Below are positions 36,745 to 50,335 of a stretch of DNA of 64,000 nt, piece by piece. This stretch comes from Aulostomus chinensis. Lineage: Eukaryota; Chordata; Actinopteri; Syngnathiformes; Aulostomidae. The translations under genes and the position numbers were made by a program. Position 1 is the first letter of the stretch; each line of letters starts with the position of its first letter. The notes under the pieces are model-generated. The model was not told where the DNA came from, ran no database searches, and saw only the letters and a list, made by a program, of their open reading frames with translations. The stretch spans positions 16,115,101-16,179,100 of the forward strand of contig JBBMOA010000004.1 of assembly GCA_037954235.1 (NCBI GenBank). The letters run 5' to 3'.

Positions 36745-38199
36745 ATACTTTCTTTTTTCCGCGTACTTTTAAATCCTTAATTTGACCCCCTGAACATGCA
36801 TGAAATTCGCTGAAATTTTGCACACACGTCCGGTCTGGCGAAAAATTTTATATTTAAAAAAAAAATTTCGCAAAAACTCAATAGCGCCACCTAGGGAGCA
36901 AAAAAACTCGAAAAAACTTTGGAGCGCTATAACTGCTTGCACGAATGTCCCACAGACATGGGACCAACACCGTTGCACTCGTCTCATCAAGACAAAAATT
37001 TCATATGCTCTGACCTCTCACCTATCTACAACACAATGTCCACAAATTGGACAAAACTGTCAAAATGAGGACTTTTGCTCCTCCCCGAACAAAATCTATC
37101 TCCTCCTAAACCGTAAATGGCATCGCTTCCAGACTTTCACACATTACTCTCCCAACTGTGCTGATTAAAAGTTCAGTAAGAATAATATACTACTCGCTCG
37201 GTTTGGATTTTATAAGCCGTCAAAGTCGGGGAGACACGTTTTACGTTACAATGGAAGTCAATGGGGAGGCCGTGTCCTCTCATGGTACATACTTTCAAAC
37301 AAACGCTTCTCACATCTACACTGAACCTCACACAGCTTCACAAAACACACACTGGATTCCTCAGAAAAATCTCTACAAAAATATGGAATTATATTCCACT
37401 TCCAAGCAACAAATGCAGAGTTATTTGCTTTTCACACACTAAAAATGTGCATTTTTTAGCTGCTCTCCACTCAGGCACAGATAGCAGAGATTTGTTTACT
37501 GTAGTCATGGAAACCACAATTGCAGCTTCTCTGCCCTCATGTACATACTCTCAAACAAACACTTGTAGCTTCTAAACTAAAACACTCACACATTCAGAAA
37601 ACACACCATTGAATTCCTGAGAAAAAACTCTACGCACTGATGTCTTTACATTCAACTTTTGACCAACATATGCTGAGTTATGACTGTGTTTGTCAGTAAA
37701 ACTAACAAATCCTCCTTTGCTCTCCACTCTAGCACAGATGGCAGAGATTTGTTTACTGTAGTCATGGAAACCACAATTGGAGGGTCTCTGCCCTCATGTA
37801 CATACTCTCAAACAAACACTTGTAGCTTCTAAACTAAAACACTCACACCTTCAAAAAGCACACCATTGAATTCCTGAGAAAAAACTCTACGCACTGATGT
37901 CTTTACATTCCACTTTTGACCCACATATGCTGAGTTATGACTGTGTTTCATAGTATAACTGCCAAATCCTCCTCTGCTCTCCACTCTGACACAGATGGCA
38001 GAGAGCGAGCAGAGAAGGGAGGGGCTCTTAAAGGGCCGGCTCTCAGCTCTGCACTCGCGCTGTGCAGCGAACTGAGGCTCGTATCTCCTAAACTACAATG
38101 CCTAGGGATTTGCCGATTACACCGTCGGATTGGGGCCGGCGATCCGGCCGCGGTTAGGCGGGGGCTCAGGCCCTAACAACGCTGCTTGCAGCTTTAATT
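36745..38199 (+). repeat. Array unit 25: headless, three subrepeats (A, B, B), H1
   Basis: Body CTTTCTTTTTTCCGCGTAC. Subrepeat B is duplicated in tandem: CATGTACATACTC recurs at about 37538 and 37795 (257 bp apart). Near-copy at 58924-60378. Confidence 0.85.
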
Positions 38200-39465
38200 A
38201 GGGCCTGAGCCAGAAGGTACTTCTGGCGAAGACCCTATTATGTTTGCTCGGCAGAGCAACACATTAGCAGCACTAAAAACACTAAAAACACACACTAAAC
38301 AGTGTCCCAGGCCCCCCCAACACCCATGAGGCAACTGGGCCAGACGGCCCGGAGCCAGTTTTCACATACACACCCATTCAAAACCTGGTATTATACTGTT
38401 CTTGCTCTCAATGAGTGCGCGCTATATGCGCATAATGCGCATAACGCGCATAATCTAATTTGACCCCCTGAACATGCATGAAATTCGCTGAATTTCGGCA
38501 CAATCGTTCGGTATGTCTCAACATTCACTAATCAAAAACAAAAACGCCACAAAAGTCTATAGCGCCACCTAGGGAGCCACACAAAAAAAAGATAATTTTT
38601 TTTAATTTCGCGCGCTATAACTCCTCACACAAAACTCCCACAGACATGGGACCAACACCGTTGGACTCGTCTCATCAAGACGAACAATTCTTACACTCTG
38701 ACCCCTCACCTATCTCCAACAGAATGTCCACAAATTGGACAAAACTGTCAAAATCAGGACTTTTTTTACTCCCCGAACAAAATCTATCTCCTCCTAAACC
38801 GTAAATGCCAGGGCTTCCAAACTTTCACACATTACTCTCCCAACTGTGCTGATTAAAAGTTCAGTAAGAATAATATACTACGCGCTCGGTTCGGATTTTA
38901 TAAGCCGTCAAAGTCGGGGAGACACGTTTCACGCTTACAATGGAAGTCAATGGGGAGGCCGTGTCCTCTCATGGTACATACTCTCGAACAAATGCTTCTC
39001 ACGTCTATACCATACATCGCACAGCTTTTAAAAACATATCACTGTATTCCTGACAAAAATCCCTACAAAAATATGGTATTTTGTGTTACTTTTGACCAAC
39101 GTAGGCCGACTTATTCAGCTTTTACACACTACATTTCTCTTAATCCTCCGCTCTCTCCACTCTAGCACAGATCAAAGAAAGTGCAGCGGGGGAGGGGTTC
39201 TTAATGGGCCAGCTGGCAGCTCTGCTCTCAGCTCTGCTCTCAGCTCTGACAGAGATGGCAGAGAGCGAGCAGAGAAGGGAGGGGTTCTTAAAGGGCCAGC
39301 TCTCAGCTCTGCACTCACACTGTGCAGCAACTGAGGCTCGTATCTCCTAAACTACAAGGCCTAGGGATTTGCCGATTACACCGTTGGATTCGGGCCGGTG
39401 TCAAGGACGCGGCCGTAGGCCGCGCGGGGGCTCAGGCCCTAACAACGCTGCTTGCAGCTTTAATT
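38200..39465 (+). repeat. Array unit 26: type I, copy of units 8 and 9
   Basis: Matches 15730-16995 at +22470, extending the third duplicated block leftward by one unit. Confidence 0.85.
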
Positions 39466-40663
39466 TTTCTTTCTTTCTTCCGCTGCACTTTAAACCTTAA
39501 TTTGACCCCCTGAACATGCATCAAATTCGCTGAATTTTGGCACACACGTCCGGTCCGGCGAAAAATTTTATATTTAAAAAAAAAAATTCGCAAAAACTCA
39601 ATAGCGCCACCTAGGGAGCCAAAAAACTCGCAAAAAATTGGGAGCCCTATAACTGCTAACACGAATGTCCCACAGACATGGGACCAACACCGTTGCACTC
39701 GTCTCATCAAGACGAACAATTCATACGCTCTGACCTCTCACCTATCTACAACACAATGTCCACAAATTGGACAAAACTGTCAAAAAAAGGAATTTTTTAC
39801 TCCCCGAACAAAATCTATCTCCTCCTAAACCGTAAATAGCATCGCTTCCAAACTTTCACACATTACTCTCCCAACTGTGCTGATTAAAAGTTCAGTAAGA
39901 ATAATATACTACGCGCTCGGTTTGGATTTTATAAGCCGTCAAAGTCGGGGAGACACATTTCACGCTTACAATGGAAGTCAATGGGGTGGCCGTGTCCTCT
40001 CATGGTACATACTCTCGAACAAACGCTTGTCACGTCTACACTGAAACTCTCACAGCTTCACAAAACACACCACTGGATTCCTCAGAAAAATCTCTACAAA
40101 AATATGGAATTATATTCCACTTCCAAGCAACATATGCAGAGTTATTTGCTTTTCACACACTAAAAATGTACACTTTTCAGCTGCTCTCGACTCAGGCACA
40201 GATAGCAGAGATTTGTTTACTGTAGTCATGGAAACCACAATTGGAGGGTCTCTGCCCTCATGTACATACTCTCAAACAAACACTTGTAGCTTCTAAACTA
40301 AAACACTCACACCTTCAGAAAACACACCATTGAATTCCTGACAAAAAACTCTACGCACTGATGTCTTTACTTTCAACTTTTGACCAACATATGCAGAGTT
40401 ATGACTGTGTTTATCAGTAAAACTGCCAAATCCTCCTCTGCTCTCCACTCTGACAGAGATGGCAGAGAGCGAGCAGAGAAGGGAGGGGCTCTTAAAGGGC
40501 CGGCTCTCAACTCTGCACTCACACTGTGCAGCGAAGTGAGGCTCGTATCTCCTAAACTACAAGGCCTAGGGATTTGCCGATTACACCGTTGGATTCGGGC
40601 CGGCGATCCGGCCGCGGTTAGGCGGGGGCTCAGGCCCTAACAACGCTGCTTGCAGCTTTAATT
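39466..40663 (+). repeat. Array unit 27: headless, copy of unit 10
   Basis: Preceded by unit 26, as unit 10 is preceded by unit 9, so the junction is original rather than a new crossover. Confidence 0.85.
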
Positions 40664-42084
40664 AGGGCCTGAGCCAGAAGGTACTTCTGGGCGAAGACCC
40701 TATTATGTTTCGAAGTCAGAGAGACACGAAGTCAGCGCTAAAAGCAGTAAAAACACACACTTAGGAACATCACAGGCCTCTAAAAACATCACAGGAGGGT
40801 CCGGGGGGGGACGGGGGGTGAGGTCCCCCATTGAAACCAATGGTGGCAAAAATTATATCTGAAATTGCTGCGTTTTTTTGGCTATTATTCTTTCTTTCTT
40901 CCGCCGCGACTTTAACGCTGAATTTGACCCCCTGAACATGCATGAAATTCGCTGAATTTTTGCACACACGTCCGGTCCGGCGAAAAATTTTATATTTAAA
41001 AAAAAAATTTCACCAAAACTCAATAGCGCCACCTAGGGAGCAAAAAAACTAAAAAAAAATTGGGAGCGCTATAACTGCTTGCACGAATGTCCCACAGACA
41101 TGGGACCAACACCGTTGGAATCGTCTCATTAAGACGAAAAATTCATACACTCTGACCTCTCACCTATCTACAACACAATGTCCACAAATTGGACAAAACT
41201 GTCAAAAAAAGGAATTTTTTACTCCCCGAACAAAATCTATCTCCTCCTAAACCGTAAATGGCATCGCTTCCAAACTTTCACACATTACTCTCCCAACTGT
41301 GCTGATTAAAAGTTCAGTAAGAATAATATACTACGCGCTCGGTTTGGATTTTATAAGCCGTCAAAGTCGGGGAGACACGTTTTACGTTACAATGGAAGTC
41401 AATGGGGAGGCCGTGTCCTCTCATGGAACAAACTCTCGAACAAATGCTTCTCACGTCTAAACTAAAACTCTCACAGCTTCACAAAACACATCAGTGGATT
41501 CCTCAGAAAAATCTCAACGAAAATATGGTGTTATATTCCACTTCCAAGCAACATATGCAGAGTTATTTGCTTTTCACACACTAAAAATGTACACTTTTCA
41601 GCGGCTCTCAACTCAGGCACAGATGGCAGAGATTTGTTTACTGTAGTCATGGAAACCACAATTGGAGCTTCTCTGCCCTCATGTACATACTCTCAAACAA
41701 ACACTTGTATCATCTAAACTAAAACACTCACACCTTCAGAAAACACACCATTGAATTCCTGAGAAAAAACTCTACGCACTGATGTCTTTACTTTCAACTT
41801 TTGACCAACATATGCTGAGTTATGACTGTGTTTCACAGTAAAACTGCCAAATCCTCCTCTGCTCTCCACTCTGACAGAGATGGCAGAGAGCGAGCAGAGA
41901 AGGGAGGGGCTCTAAAATGGCCGGCTCTCAGCTCTGCAGTCGCACTGTGCAGCGCACTGAGGCTCGTATCTCCTAAACTACAAGGCCTAGGGATTTGCCG
42001 ATTACACCGTTGGATTGGGGCCGGCGATCCGGCCGCGGTTAGGCGGGGGCTCAGGCCCTAACAACGCTGCTTGCAGCTTTAATT
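40664..42084 (+). repeat. Array unit 28: complete type II, copy of unit 11
   Basis: Matches 18194-19614 at +22470. Confidence 0.85.
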
Positions 42085-42525
42085 AGGGCCTGAGCCAGAA
42101 GGTACTTCTGGGCGAAGACCCTATTATGTTTCGAAGTCAGAGAGACACGAAGTCAGCGCTAAAAGCAGTAAAAACACACACTTAGGAGCATCACAGGCCT
42201 CTAAAAACATCACAGGGGGGTCCGGGGGGGGACGGGGGGTGAGGTCCCCCATTGAAACCAATGGTGGCAAAAATTATATCTGAAATTGCTGCGTTTTAAT
42301 ATTATTATTAGGGCCTGAGCCAGAAGGTACTTCTGGGCGAAGACCCTATTATGTTTCGAAGTCAGAGAGACACGAAGTCAGCGCTAAAAGCAGTAAAAAA
42401 ACACACTTAGGAACATCACAGGCCTCTAAAAACATCACAGGGGGGTCCGGGGGGGGACAGGGGGGTGAGGTCCCCCATTGAAACCTATGGTGGCAAAAAT
42501 TATATCTGAAATTGCTCCGTTTTTT
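42085..42525 (+). repeat. Two solo type II heads, copy of 19615-20055
   Basis: Heads at 42085-42309 and 42310-42525 with the same endings as copy 1. Confidence 0.8.
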
Positions 42526-43949
42526 AGGGCCTGAGCCAGAAGGTACTTCTGGGCGAAGACCCTATTATGTTTCGAAGTCAGAGAGACACGAAGTCAGCGC
42601 TAAAAGCAGTAAAAACACACACTTAGGAGCATCACAGGCCTCTAAAAACATCACAGAGGGGTCCGGGGGGGGAGAGGGGGGTGAGGTCCCCCATTGAAAC
42701 CTATGGTGGCAAAAATTTTATCTGAAATTGTAAAGTTTTTTGGTATTATTTTTCTTTCTTTCTTCCACGCCAAGTAAATCCTTTATTTGAACCCCTGAAC
42801 ATGCATGAAATTCGCTGAAATTTTGCACACACGTCCGGTCTGGCGAAAAATTTTATATTTTAAAAAAAAAATTCAAAAAAACTCAATAGCGCCACCTACA
42901 GAGCAAAAAAACTAAAAAAAAATTAGAATCATTATAACTGCTTCCACGAATGTCCCACACACACGGGACCAACACCGTCGCACTCGTCTCATCAAGACGA
43001 AAATTTCATACGCTCTGACCTCTCACCTATCTACAACACAATGTCCACAAATTGGACAAAACTGTCAAAATGAGGACTTTTGCTCCTCCCCGAACAAAAT
43101 CTATCTCCTCCTAAACCATAAATGGCACCGCTTCCAGACTTTCACACATTACTCTCCCAACTGTGCTGATTAAAAGTTGTTCAAGGTTAATATACTACGC
43201 GCTCGGTTTGGATTTTATAAGCCGTCAAAGTCGGGGAGACACGTTTCACGCTTACAATGGAAGTCAATGGGGTGGCCGTGTCCTCTCATGGTACAAACTC
43301 TCGAACAAATGCTTCTCACGTCTAAACTAAAACTCTCACAGCTTCACAAAACATACCAGTCGATTCCTCAGAAAAATCTCTACAAAAATATGGTATTATA
43401 TTCCACTTCCAAGAAACAAATGCAGAGTTATTTTCTTTTCACACACTAAAAATGTAAATTTTTCAGCTGCTCTCCACTCAGGCACAGATGGCAGAGATTT
43501 GTTTACTGTAGTCATGGAAACCACAATTGGAGGGTCTCTGCCCTCATGTACATACTCTCAAACAAACACTTGTAACTTCTACACTAAAACACTCACACCT
43601 TCAGAAAACACACCATTGAATTCCTGAGAAAAAACTCTACGCACTGATGTCTTTACATTCCACTTTTGACCAACATATGCAGAATTATGACTGTGTTTGT
43701 CAGTTAAACTGCCAAATCCTCCTCTGCTCTCCACTCTGACACAGATGGCAGAGAGCGAGCAGAGAAGGGAGGGGCTCTTAAAGGGCCGGCTCTCAGCTCT
43801 GCTCTCACACTGTGCAGCGCACTGAGGCTCGTATCTCCTAAACTACAAGGCCTAGGGATTTGCCGATTACACCGTTGGATTGGGGCCGGCGATCCGGCCG
43901 CGGTTAGGCGGGGGCTCAGGCCCTAACAACGCTGCTTGCAGCTTTAATT
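42526..43949 (+). repeat. Array unit 29: complete type II, copy of unit 12
   Basis: Followed directly by TCTTATTATTC, the empty-site configuration for the extra element of copy 2. Confidence 0.85.
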
Positions 43950-45155
43950 TCTTATTATTCTTTCTTTCATCCGGGAATCTTTAACGCTTAATTTGCCCCC
44001 CTGAACATGCATGAAATTCGCTGAAATTTTGCACGCACGTCCGGTCCGGCGAAAAATTTGATATTTAAAAAAAAAAAATCGCAAAAACTCAATAGCGCCA
44101 CCTAGGGAGCCAAAAAACTCGCAAAAACTTTGGAGCGCTATAACTGCTTGCACAAATGTCCCACAGACACGGGACCAACACCGTTGCACTCGTCTCATCA
44201 AGACGAAAATTTCATACGCTCTGACCTCTCACCTATCTGCAACACAATGTCCACAAATTGGACAAAACTGTCAAAATGAGGACTTTTGCTCCTCCCCGAA
44301 CAAAATCTATCTCCTCCTAAACCGTAAATGGCATCGCTTCCAAACTTTCACACATTACTCTCCCAACTGTGCTGATTAAAAGTTCAGTAAGAATAATATA
44401 CTACGCGCTCGGTTTGGATTTTATAAGCCGTCAAAGTCGGGGAGACACGTTTCACGCTTACAATGGAAGTCAATGGGGTGGCCGTGTCCTCTCATGGTAC
44501 AAACTCTCGAACAAATGCTTCTCACGTCTAAACTAAAACTCTCACAGCTTCACAAAACACACCACTGGATTCCTCAGAAAAATCTCTACAAAAATATGGA
44601 ATTATATTCCACTTCCAAGCAACATATGCAGAGTTATTTGCTTTTCACACACTAAAAATGTACACTTTTCAGCTGCTCTCCACTCAGGCACAGATGGCTG
44701 AGATTTGTTTACTGTAGTCATGGAAACCACAATTGGAGGGTCTCTGCCCTTATGTACATACTCTCAAACAAACACTTGTAGCTTCTAAACTAAAACACTC
44801 ACACCTTCAAAAAACACACCATTGAATTCCTGAGAAAAAACTCTACGCACTGATGTCTTTACATTCCACTTTTGACCCACATATGCTGAGTTATGACTGT
44901 GTTTCACAGTAAAACTGCCAAATCCTCCTCTGCTCTCCACTCTGACACAGATGGCAGAGAGCGAGCAGAGAAGGGAGGGGCTCTTAAAGGGCCGGCTCTC
45001 AGCTCTGCAGTCACACTGTGCAGCGAACTGAGGCTCGTATCTCCTCAACTACAAGGCCTAGGGATTTGCCGATTACACCGTTGGATTCGGGCCGGCGATC
45101 CGGCCGCGGTTAGGCGGGGGCTCAGGCCCTAACAACGCTGCTTGCAGCTTTAATT
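43950..45155 (+). repeat. Array unit 30: headless, copy of unit 13
   Basis: Matches 21480-22685 at +22470. Confidence 0.85.
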
Positions 45156-46203
45156 AGGGCCTGAGCCAGTCCCTGGCGAAGACCCTATTATGTTTCGAAG
45201 TCACACTCGCCACTTCAAAAGTAAATTTGACCCCCTAAACATGCATGAAAACTCACCAAATTTGGTAAGCACATCGGGTGTGGCGAAAAATTCGATAATT
45301 AAAAAAAAAAGAGGCGCTCTACTCAATAGCGCCACCTACATACACAAAAAACCACACCACAGACTGTAGGAATGTCCTACAGACATGGGACAAACACCAT
45401 TGAACTCGTCTCATCAAGACGGATAAATCATACACTCACACCCCTGACCTAACTGTAACAGGATGTCCACAATTTGGACACGAATGTCTAATTTTGGACA
45501 ATTTTGCGCCCCGAACAAAATCTATCTCCTCCTAAACCGTAAATGCCAGGGCTTCCAAACTTTCACACATTACTCTCCCAACTGTGCTGATTAAAAGTTG
45601 TTCAAGGTTAATATACTACGCGCTCGGTTTGGATTTTATGAGCCGTCAAAGTGGGGGAGACACTTTTCGCCTTACAATGGAAGTCTATGGGGAGAGCGTG
45701 TCCTCTCAGGGTACATACTCTCAAACAAATGCTTCTCACATCTACACCATACATTCCACAGCTGTTAAAAACACACCACTGTATTCCTGACAAAAATCCC
45801 TACAAAAATATGGTATTTTGTGTGACTTTTGACCAACGTATGCCGACTTATTCAGCTTTTACACACTATATTTCTCTGAATCCTCCACTCTCTCCACTCT
45901 AGCACAGATCAGACACAGTGCAGCGGGGGAGGGGTTCTTAAAGGGCCAGCTGGCAGCTCTGCTCTCAGCTCTGCTCTCAGCTCTGACAGAGATGGCAGAG
46001 AGCGAGCAGAGAAGGGAGGGGCTCTTAAAGGGCCAGCTCTCAGCTCTGCAGTCACACTGTGCAGCGCACTGAGGCTCATATCTCCTAAACTACAAGGCCT
46101 AGGGATTTGCCGATTACACCGTTGGATTGGGGCCGGTGTCAAGGACGCGGCCGTAGGCCGCGCGGGGGCTCAGGACCTAACAACGCTGCTTGCAGCTTTA
46201 ATT
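45156..46203 (+). repeat. Array unit 31: type III, copy of unit 14
   Basis: Carries the same GGCTCAGGACCTAA 3' ATIR change. Confidence 0.85.
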
Positions 46204-47387
46204 CTTTCTTTATTCCGCGAACTCTTTAACGCTTAATTTGACCCCCTGAACATGCATGAAATTCGCTGAATTTTTGCAGACACGTCCGGTCCGGCGAAAA
46301 ATTTGATATTCTAAAAAAAATTTACACGCAAAATTCAACAGCGCCACCTAGCAAACAAAAAACACGTTTACGTCAATAACTTCCCCGAGGAATGTCCCAC
46401 AGACATGGGACCAACACCGGTGGATTCGTCTCATCAAGACGAAAAATTCGTACACTCTGACCCCTGACCTAACTTCAACAGGATGTCCACAATTTGGACA
46501 CAAACGTCCAATTTTTCACCATCACACCCTCCGAACAAAATCTATCTCCTCCTAAACCGTAAATGGTATCGCTTCCAAACTTTCACACATTACTCTCCCG
46601 ACTGTGCTGATTAAAAGTTCAGTAAGAATAATATACTACGCGCTCGGTTTGGATTTTATAAGCCGTCAAAGTTACGACAAAAATTCACGTTATAATGGAA
46701 GTCTATGGGGAGAGCGTGTCCTCTCATTGTACATACTCTCGAACAAATGCTTGTCACGTCTACACTGAAACTCTCACAGCTTCACAAAACACACCACTGG
46801 ATTCCTCAGAAAAATCTCTACAAAAATATGGAATTATATTCCACTTTCAAGCAACAAATGCAGAGTTATTTACTTTTCACACACTAAAAATGTACACTTT
46901 TTAGCTGCTCTCCACTCAGGCACAGATAGCAGAGATTTGTTTACTGTAGTCATGGAAACCACAATTGGAGGGTCTCTGCCCTCATGTACATACTCTCAAA
47001 CAAACACTTGTAGCTTCTAAACTAAAACACTCACACCTTCAGAAAACACACCATTGAATTCCTGAGAAAAAACTCTACACACTGATGTCTTTACATTCCA
47101 CTTTTGACCCACATATGCTGAGTTATGACTGGTTTTCACAGTAAAAGTGTCAAATTCTCCTCTGCTCTCCACTCTGACACAGATGGCAGAGAGCGAGCAG
47201 AGAAGGGAGGGGCTCTTAAAGGGCCGGCTCTCAACTCTGCAGTCACACTGTGCAGCGAACTGAGGCTCGTATCTCCTAAACTACAAGGCCTAGGGATTTG
47301 CTGATTACACCGTTGGATTCGGGCCGGCGATCCGGCCGCGGTTAGGCGGGGGCTCAGGCCCTAACAACGCTGCTTGCAGCTTTAATT
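46204..47387 (+). repeat. Array unit 32: headless, copy of unit 15
   Basis: Followed by a complete type I element (unit 33), whereas copy 2 runs directly into unit 23. Confidence 0.85.
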
Positions 47388-48911
47388 AGGGCCTGAGCCA
47401 GAAGGTACTTCTGGCGAAGACCCTATTATGTTTGCTCGGCAGAGCAACACATTAGCAGCACTAAAAACACTAAAAACACACACTAAACAGTGTCCCAGGC
47501 CCCCCCAACACCCATGAGGCAACTGGGTCAGACGGCCCGGAGCCAGTTTTCACATACACACCCATTCAAAACCTGGTATTATACTGTTCTTGCTCTCAAT
47601 GAGTGCGCGCTATATGCGCATAATGCGCATAACGCGCATAATCTAATTTGACCCCCTGAACATGCATGAAATTCGCTGAAATTTGGCACAATCGTTCGGT
47701 ATGTCTCAACATTCACTAATCAAAAACAAAAACGCCACAAAAGTCTATAGCGCCACCTAGGGAGCCACACAAAAAAAAGATAATTTTTTTTAATTTCGCG
47801 CGCTATAACTCCTCACACAAAACTCCCACAGACATGGGACCAACACCGTTGGACTCGTCTCATCAAGCCGAACAATTCTTACACTCTGACCCCTCACCTA
47901 TCTCCAACAGAATGTCCACAAATTGGACTAAACTGTCAAAATCAGGACTTTTTTTACTCCCCGAACAAAATCTATCTCCTCCTAAACCGTAAATGCCAGG
48001 GCTTCCAAACTTTCACACATTACTCTCCCAACTGTGCTGATTAAAAGTTCAGTAAGAATAATATACTACGCGCTCGGTTTGGATTTTATAAGCTCTCAAA
48101 GTGGGGGAGACACGTTTCACGCTTACAATGGAAGTCTATGGGGAGAGCGTGTCCTCTCAGGGTACATACTCTCAAACAAATGCTTCTCACGTCTATACCA
48201 TACATCGCACAGCTTTTAAAAACATATCACTGTATTCCTGACAAAAATCCCTAAAAAAATATGGTATTTTGTGTTACTTTTGACCAACGTAGGCCGAGTT
48301 ATTCAGCTTTTACACACTACATTTCTCTTAATCCTCCACTCTCTCCACTCTAGCACAGATCAAAGAAAGTGCAGCGGGGGAGGGGTTCTTAATGAGCCAG
48401 CTGGCAGCTCTGCTCTCAGCTCTGCTCTCAGCTCTGACAGACATGGCAGAGATTTGTTTACTGCAGTCATGGAAACCAGAATTGGAGCTTCTCTGCCCTC
48501 ATGTACATACTCTCAAACAAACACTTGTCGCTTCTAAATTAAAACACTCACACATTCAAAAAGCACACCATTGAATTCCTGAGAAAAAACTCTACGCACT
48601 GATGTCTTTACATTCCACTTTTGACCCACATATGCAGAGTTATGACTGTGTTTCACAGTTAAACTGCCAAATCCTCCTCTGCTCTCCACTCTGACAGAGA
48701 TGGCAGAGAGCGAGCAGAGAAGGGAGGGGTTCTTAAAGGGCCGGCTCTCAGCTCTGCACTCACACTGTGCAGCGCACTGAGGCTCATATCTCCTAAACTA
48801 CAAGGCCTAGGGATTTGCCGATTACACCGTTGGATTCGGGCCGGTGTCAAGGACGCGGCCGTAGGCCGCGCGGGGGCTCAGGCCCTAACAACGCTGCTTG
48901 CAGCTTTAATT
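47388..48911 (+). repeat. Array unit 33: extra complete type I element, H2
   Basis: 1524 bp, with A-type subrepeat, spacer S, B and H2, like unit 2. It separates sequences that are contiguous at 34279/34280. Head-region variants: CTGGGTCAGACGGCCC and CATCAAGCCGAAC, each weakening a stem kept in other units. Confidence 0.85.
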
Positions 48912-50112
48912 ATTCTTTCTTTCTTCTCCCGCCACTTTGACGCTTAATATGACCCCCTGAACATGCATGAAATTCGCTGAAATTTGGTACGCACGTCGGT
49001 TCTGGCGAAAAATTCGATATTTAAAAAAAAAAAATTGCAATAACTCTATAGCGCCACCTAGGGAGGCAAAAAACCAATTCTAAAAAATTGGACCGCTATA
49101 ACTTCTTGCACGAATGTCCCACACACACGGGACCAACACCGTTGCACTCGTCTCATCAAGACAAAAAATTCATACACTCTGACCTCTGACCTATCTACAA
49201 CAGAATGTCCACAAATTGGACACAACTGTCCAAAAACCAACTTTTTTTACTCCCCGAACAAAATCTATCTCCTCCTAAACCGTAAATGGCATCGCTTCGA
49301 AACTTTCACACATTACTCTCCCAACTGTGCTGATTAAAAGTTGCGTAAGAATTATATACTACGCGCTCGGTTTGGATTTTATAAGCCGTCAAAGTCAGGG
49401 AGACACGTTTTACGTTATAATGGAAGCCAATGGGGAGGCCGTGTCCTATTATGGTACAAACTCTCGAACAAACGCTACTCACGTCCACACTGAAAGTCAC
49501 ACAGCTTAACAAAACACACCAATGGATTCCTCAGAAAAATCCCTACACAAATATGGTATTATATTGCAGTTTGAAGCAACAAATGCTGAGTTATTTGACT
49601 TTCACACACTAAAAATGTGCATTTCTCAGCTGCTCTCCACTCTAGCACAGATGGCAGAGATTTGTTTACTGTAGTCATGGAAACCAGAATTGGAGCTTCT
49701 CTGCCCTCATGTACATACTCTCAAACAAACACTTGTAGCTTCTAAACTAAAACACTCACACCTTAAGAAAAAACACCATTGAATTCCTGACAAAAAACCC
49801 TACGCACTGATGTCTTTACATTCAACTTTTGACCAACATATGCTGAGTTATGACTGTATTTGTCAGTAAAACTGCCAAATCCTCCTCTGCTCTCCACTCT
49901 GACAGAGATGGCAGAGAGCGAGCAGAGAAGGGAGGGGCTCTAAAATGGCCGGCTCTCAACTCTGCACTCACACTGTGCAGCGAACTGAGGCTCGTATCTC
50001 CTAAACTACAAGGCCTAGGGATTTGCCGATTACACCGTTGGATTGGGGCCGGCGATCCGGCCGCGGTTAGGCGGGGGCTCAGGCCCTAACAACGCTGCTT
50101 GCAGCTTTAATT
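48912..50112 (+). repeat. Array unit 34: headless, copy of unit 23
   Basis: Matches 34280-35480 at +14632. Confidence 0.85.
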
Positions 50113-50335
50113 AGGGCCTGAGCCAGAAGGTACTTCTGGGCGAAGACCCTATTATGTTTCGAAGTCAGAGAGACACGAAGTCAGCGCTAAAAGCAGTAAA
50201 AACACACACTTAGGAGCATCACAGGCCTCTAAAAACATCACAGGAGGGTCCGGGGGGGGACAGGGGGGTGAGGTCCCCCATTGAAACCAATGGTGGCAAA
50301 AATTTTATCTGAAATTGCAAAGTTTTTTTATTATT
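50113..50335 (+). repeat. Solo type II head, copy of 35481-35703
   Basis: Same ending in TTTTTTTATTATT before a type III element. Confidence 0.8.

Larger units (their letters stand above)
39466..47387 (+). repeat. 7.9-kb higher-order repeat, copy 3 (units 27-32)
   Basis: Matches 16996-24917 at a constant +22470, with no extra unit. Together with unit 26 the duplicated block is 38200-47387 (9188 bp). Confidence 0.9.
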
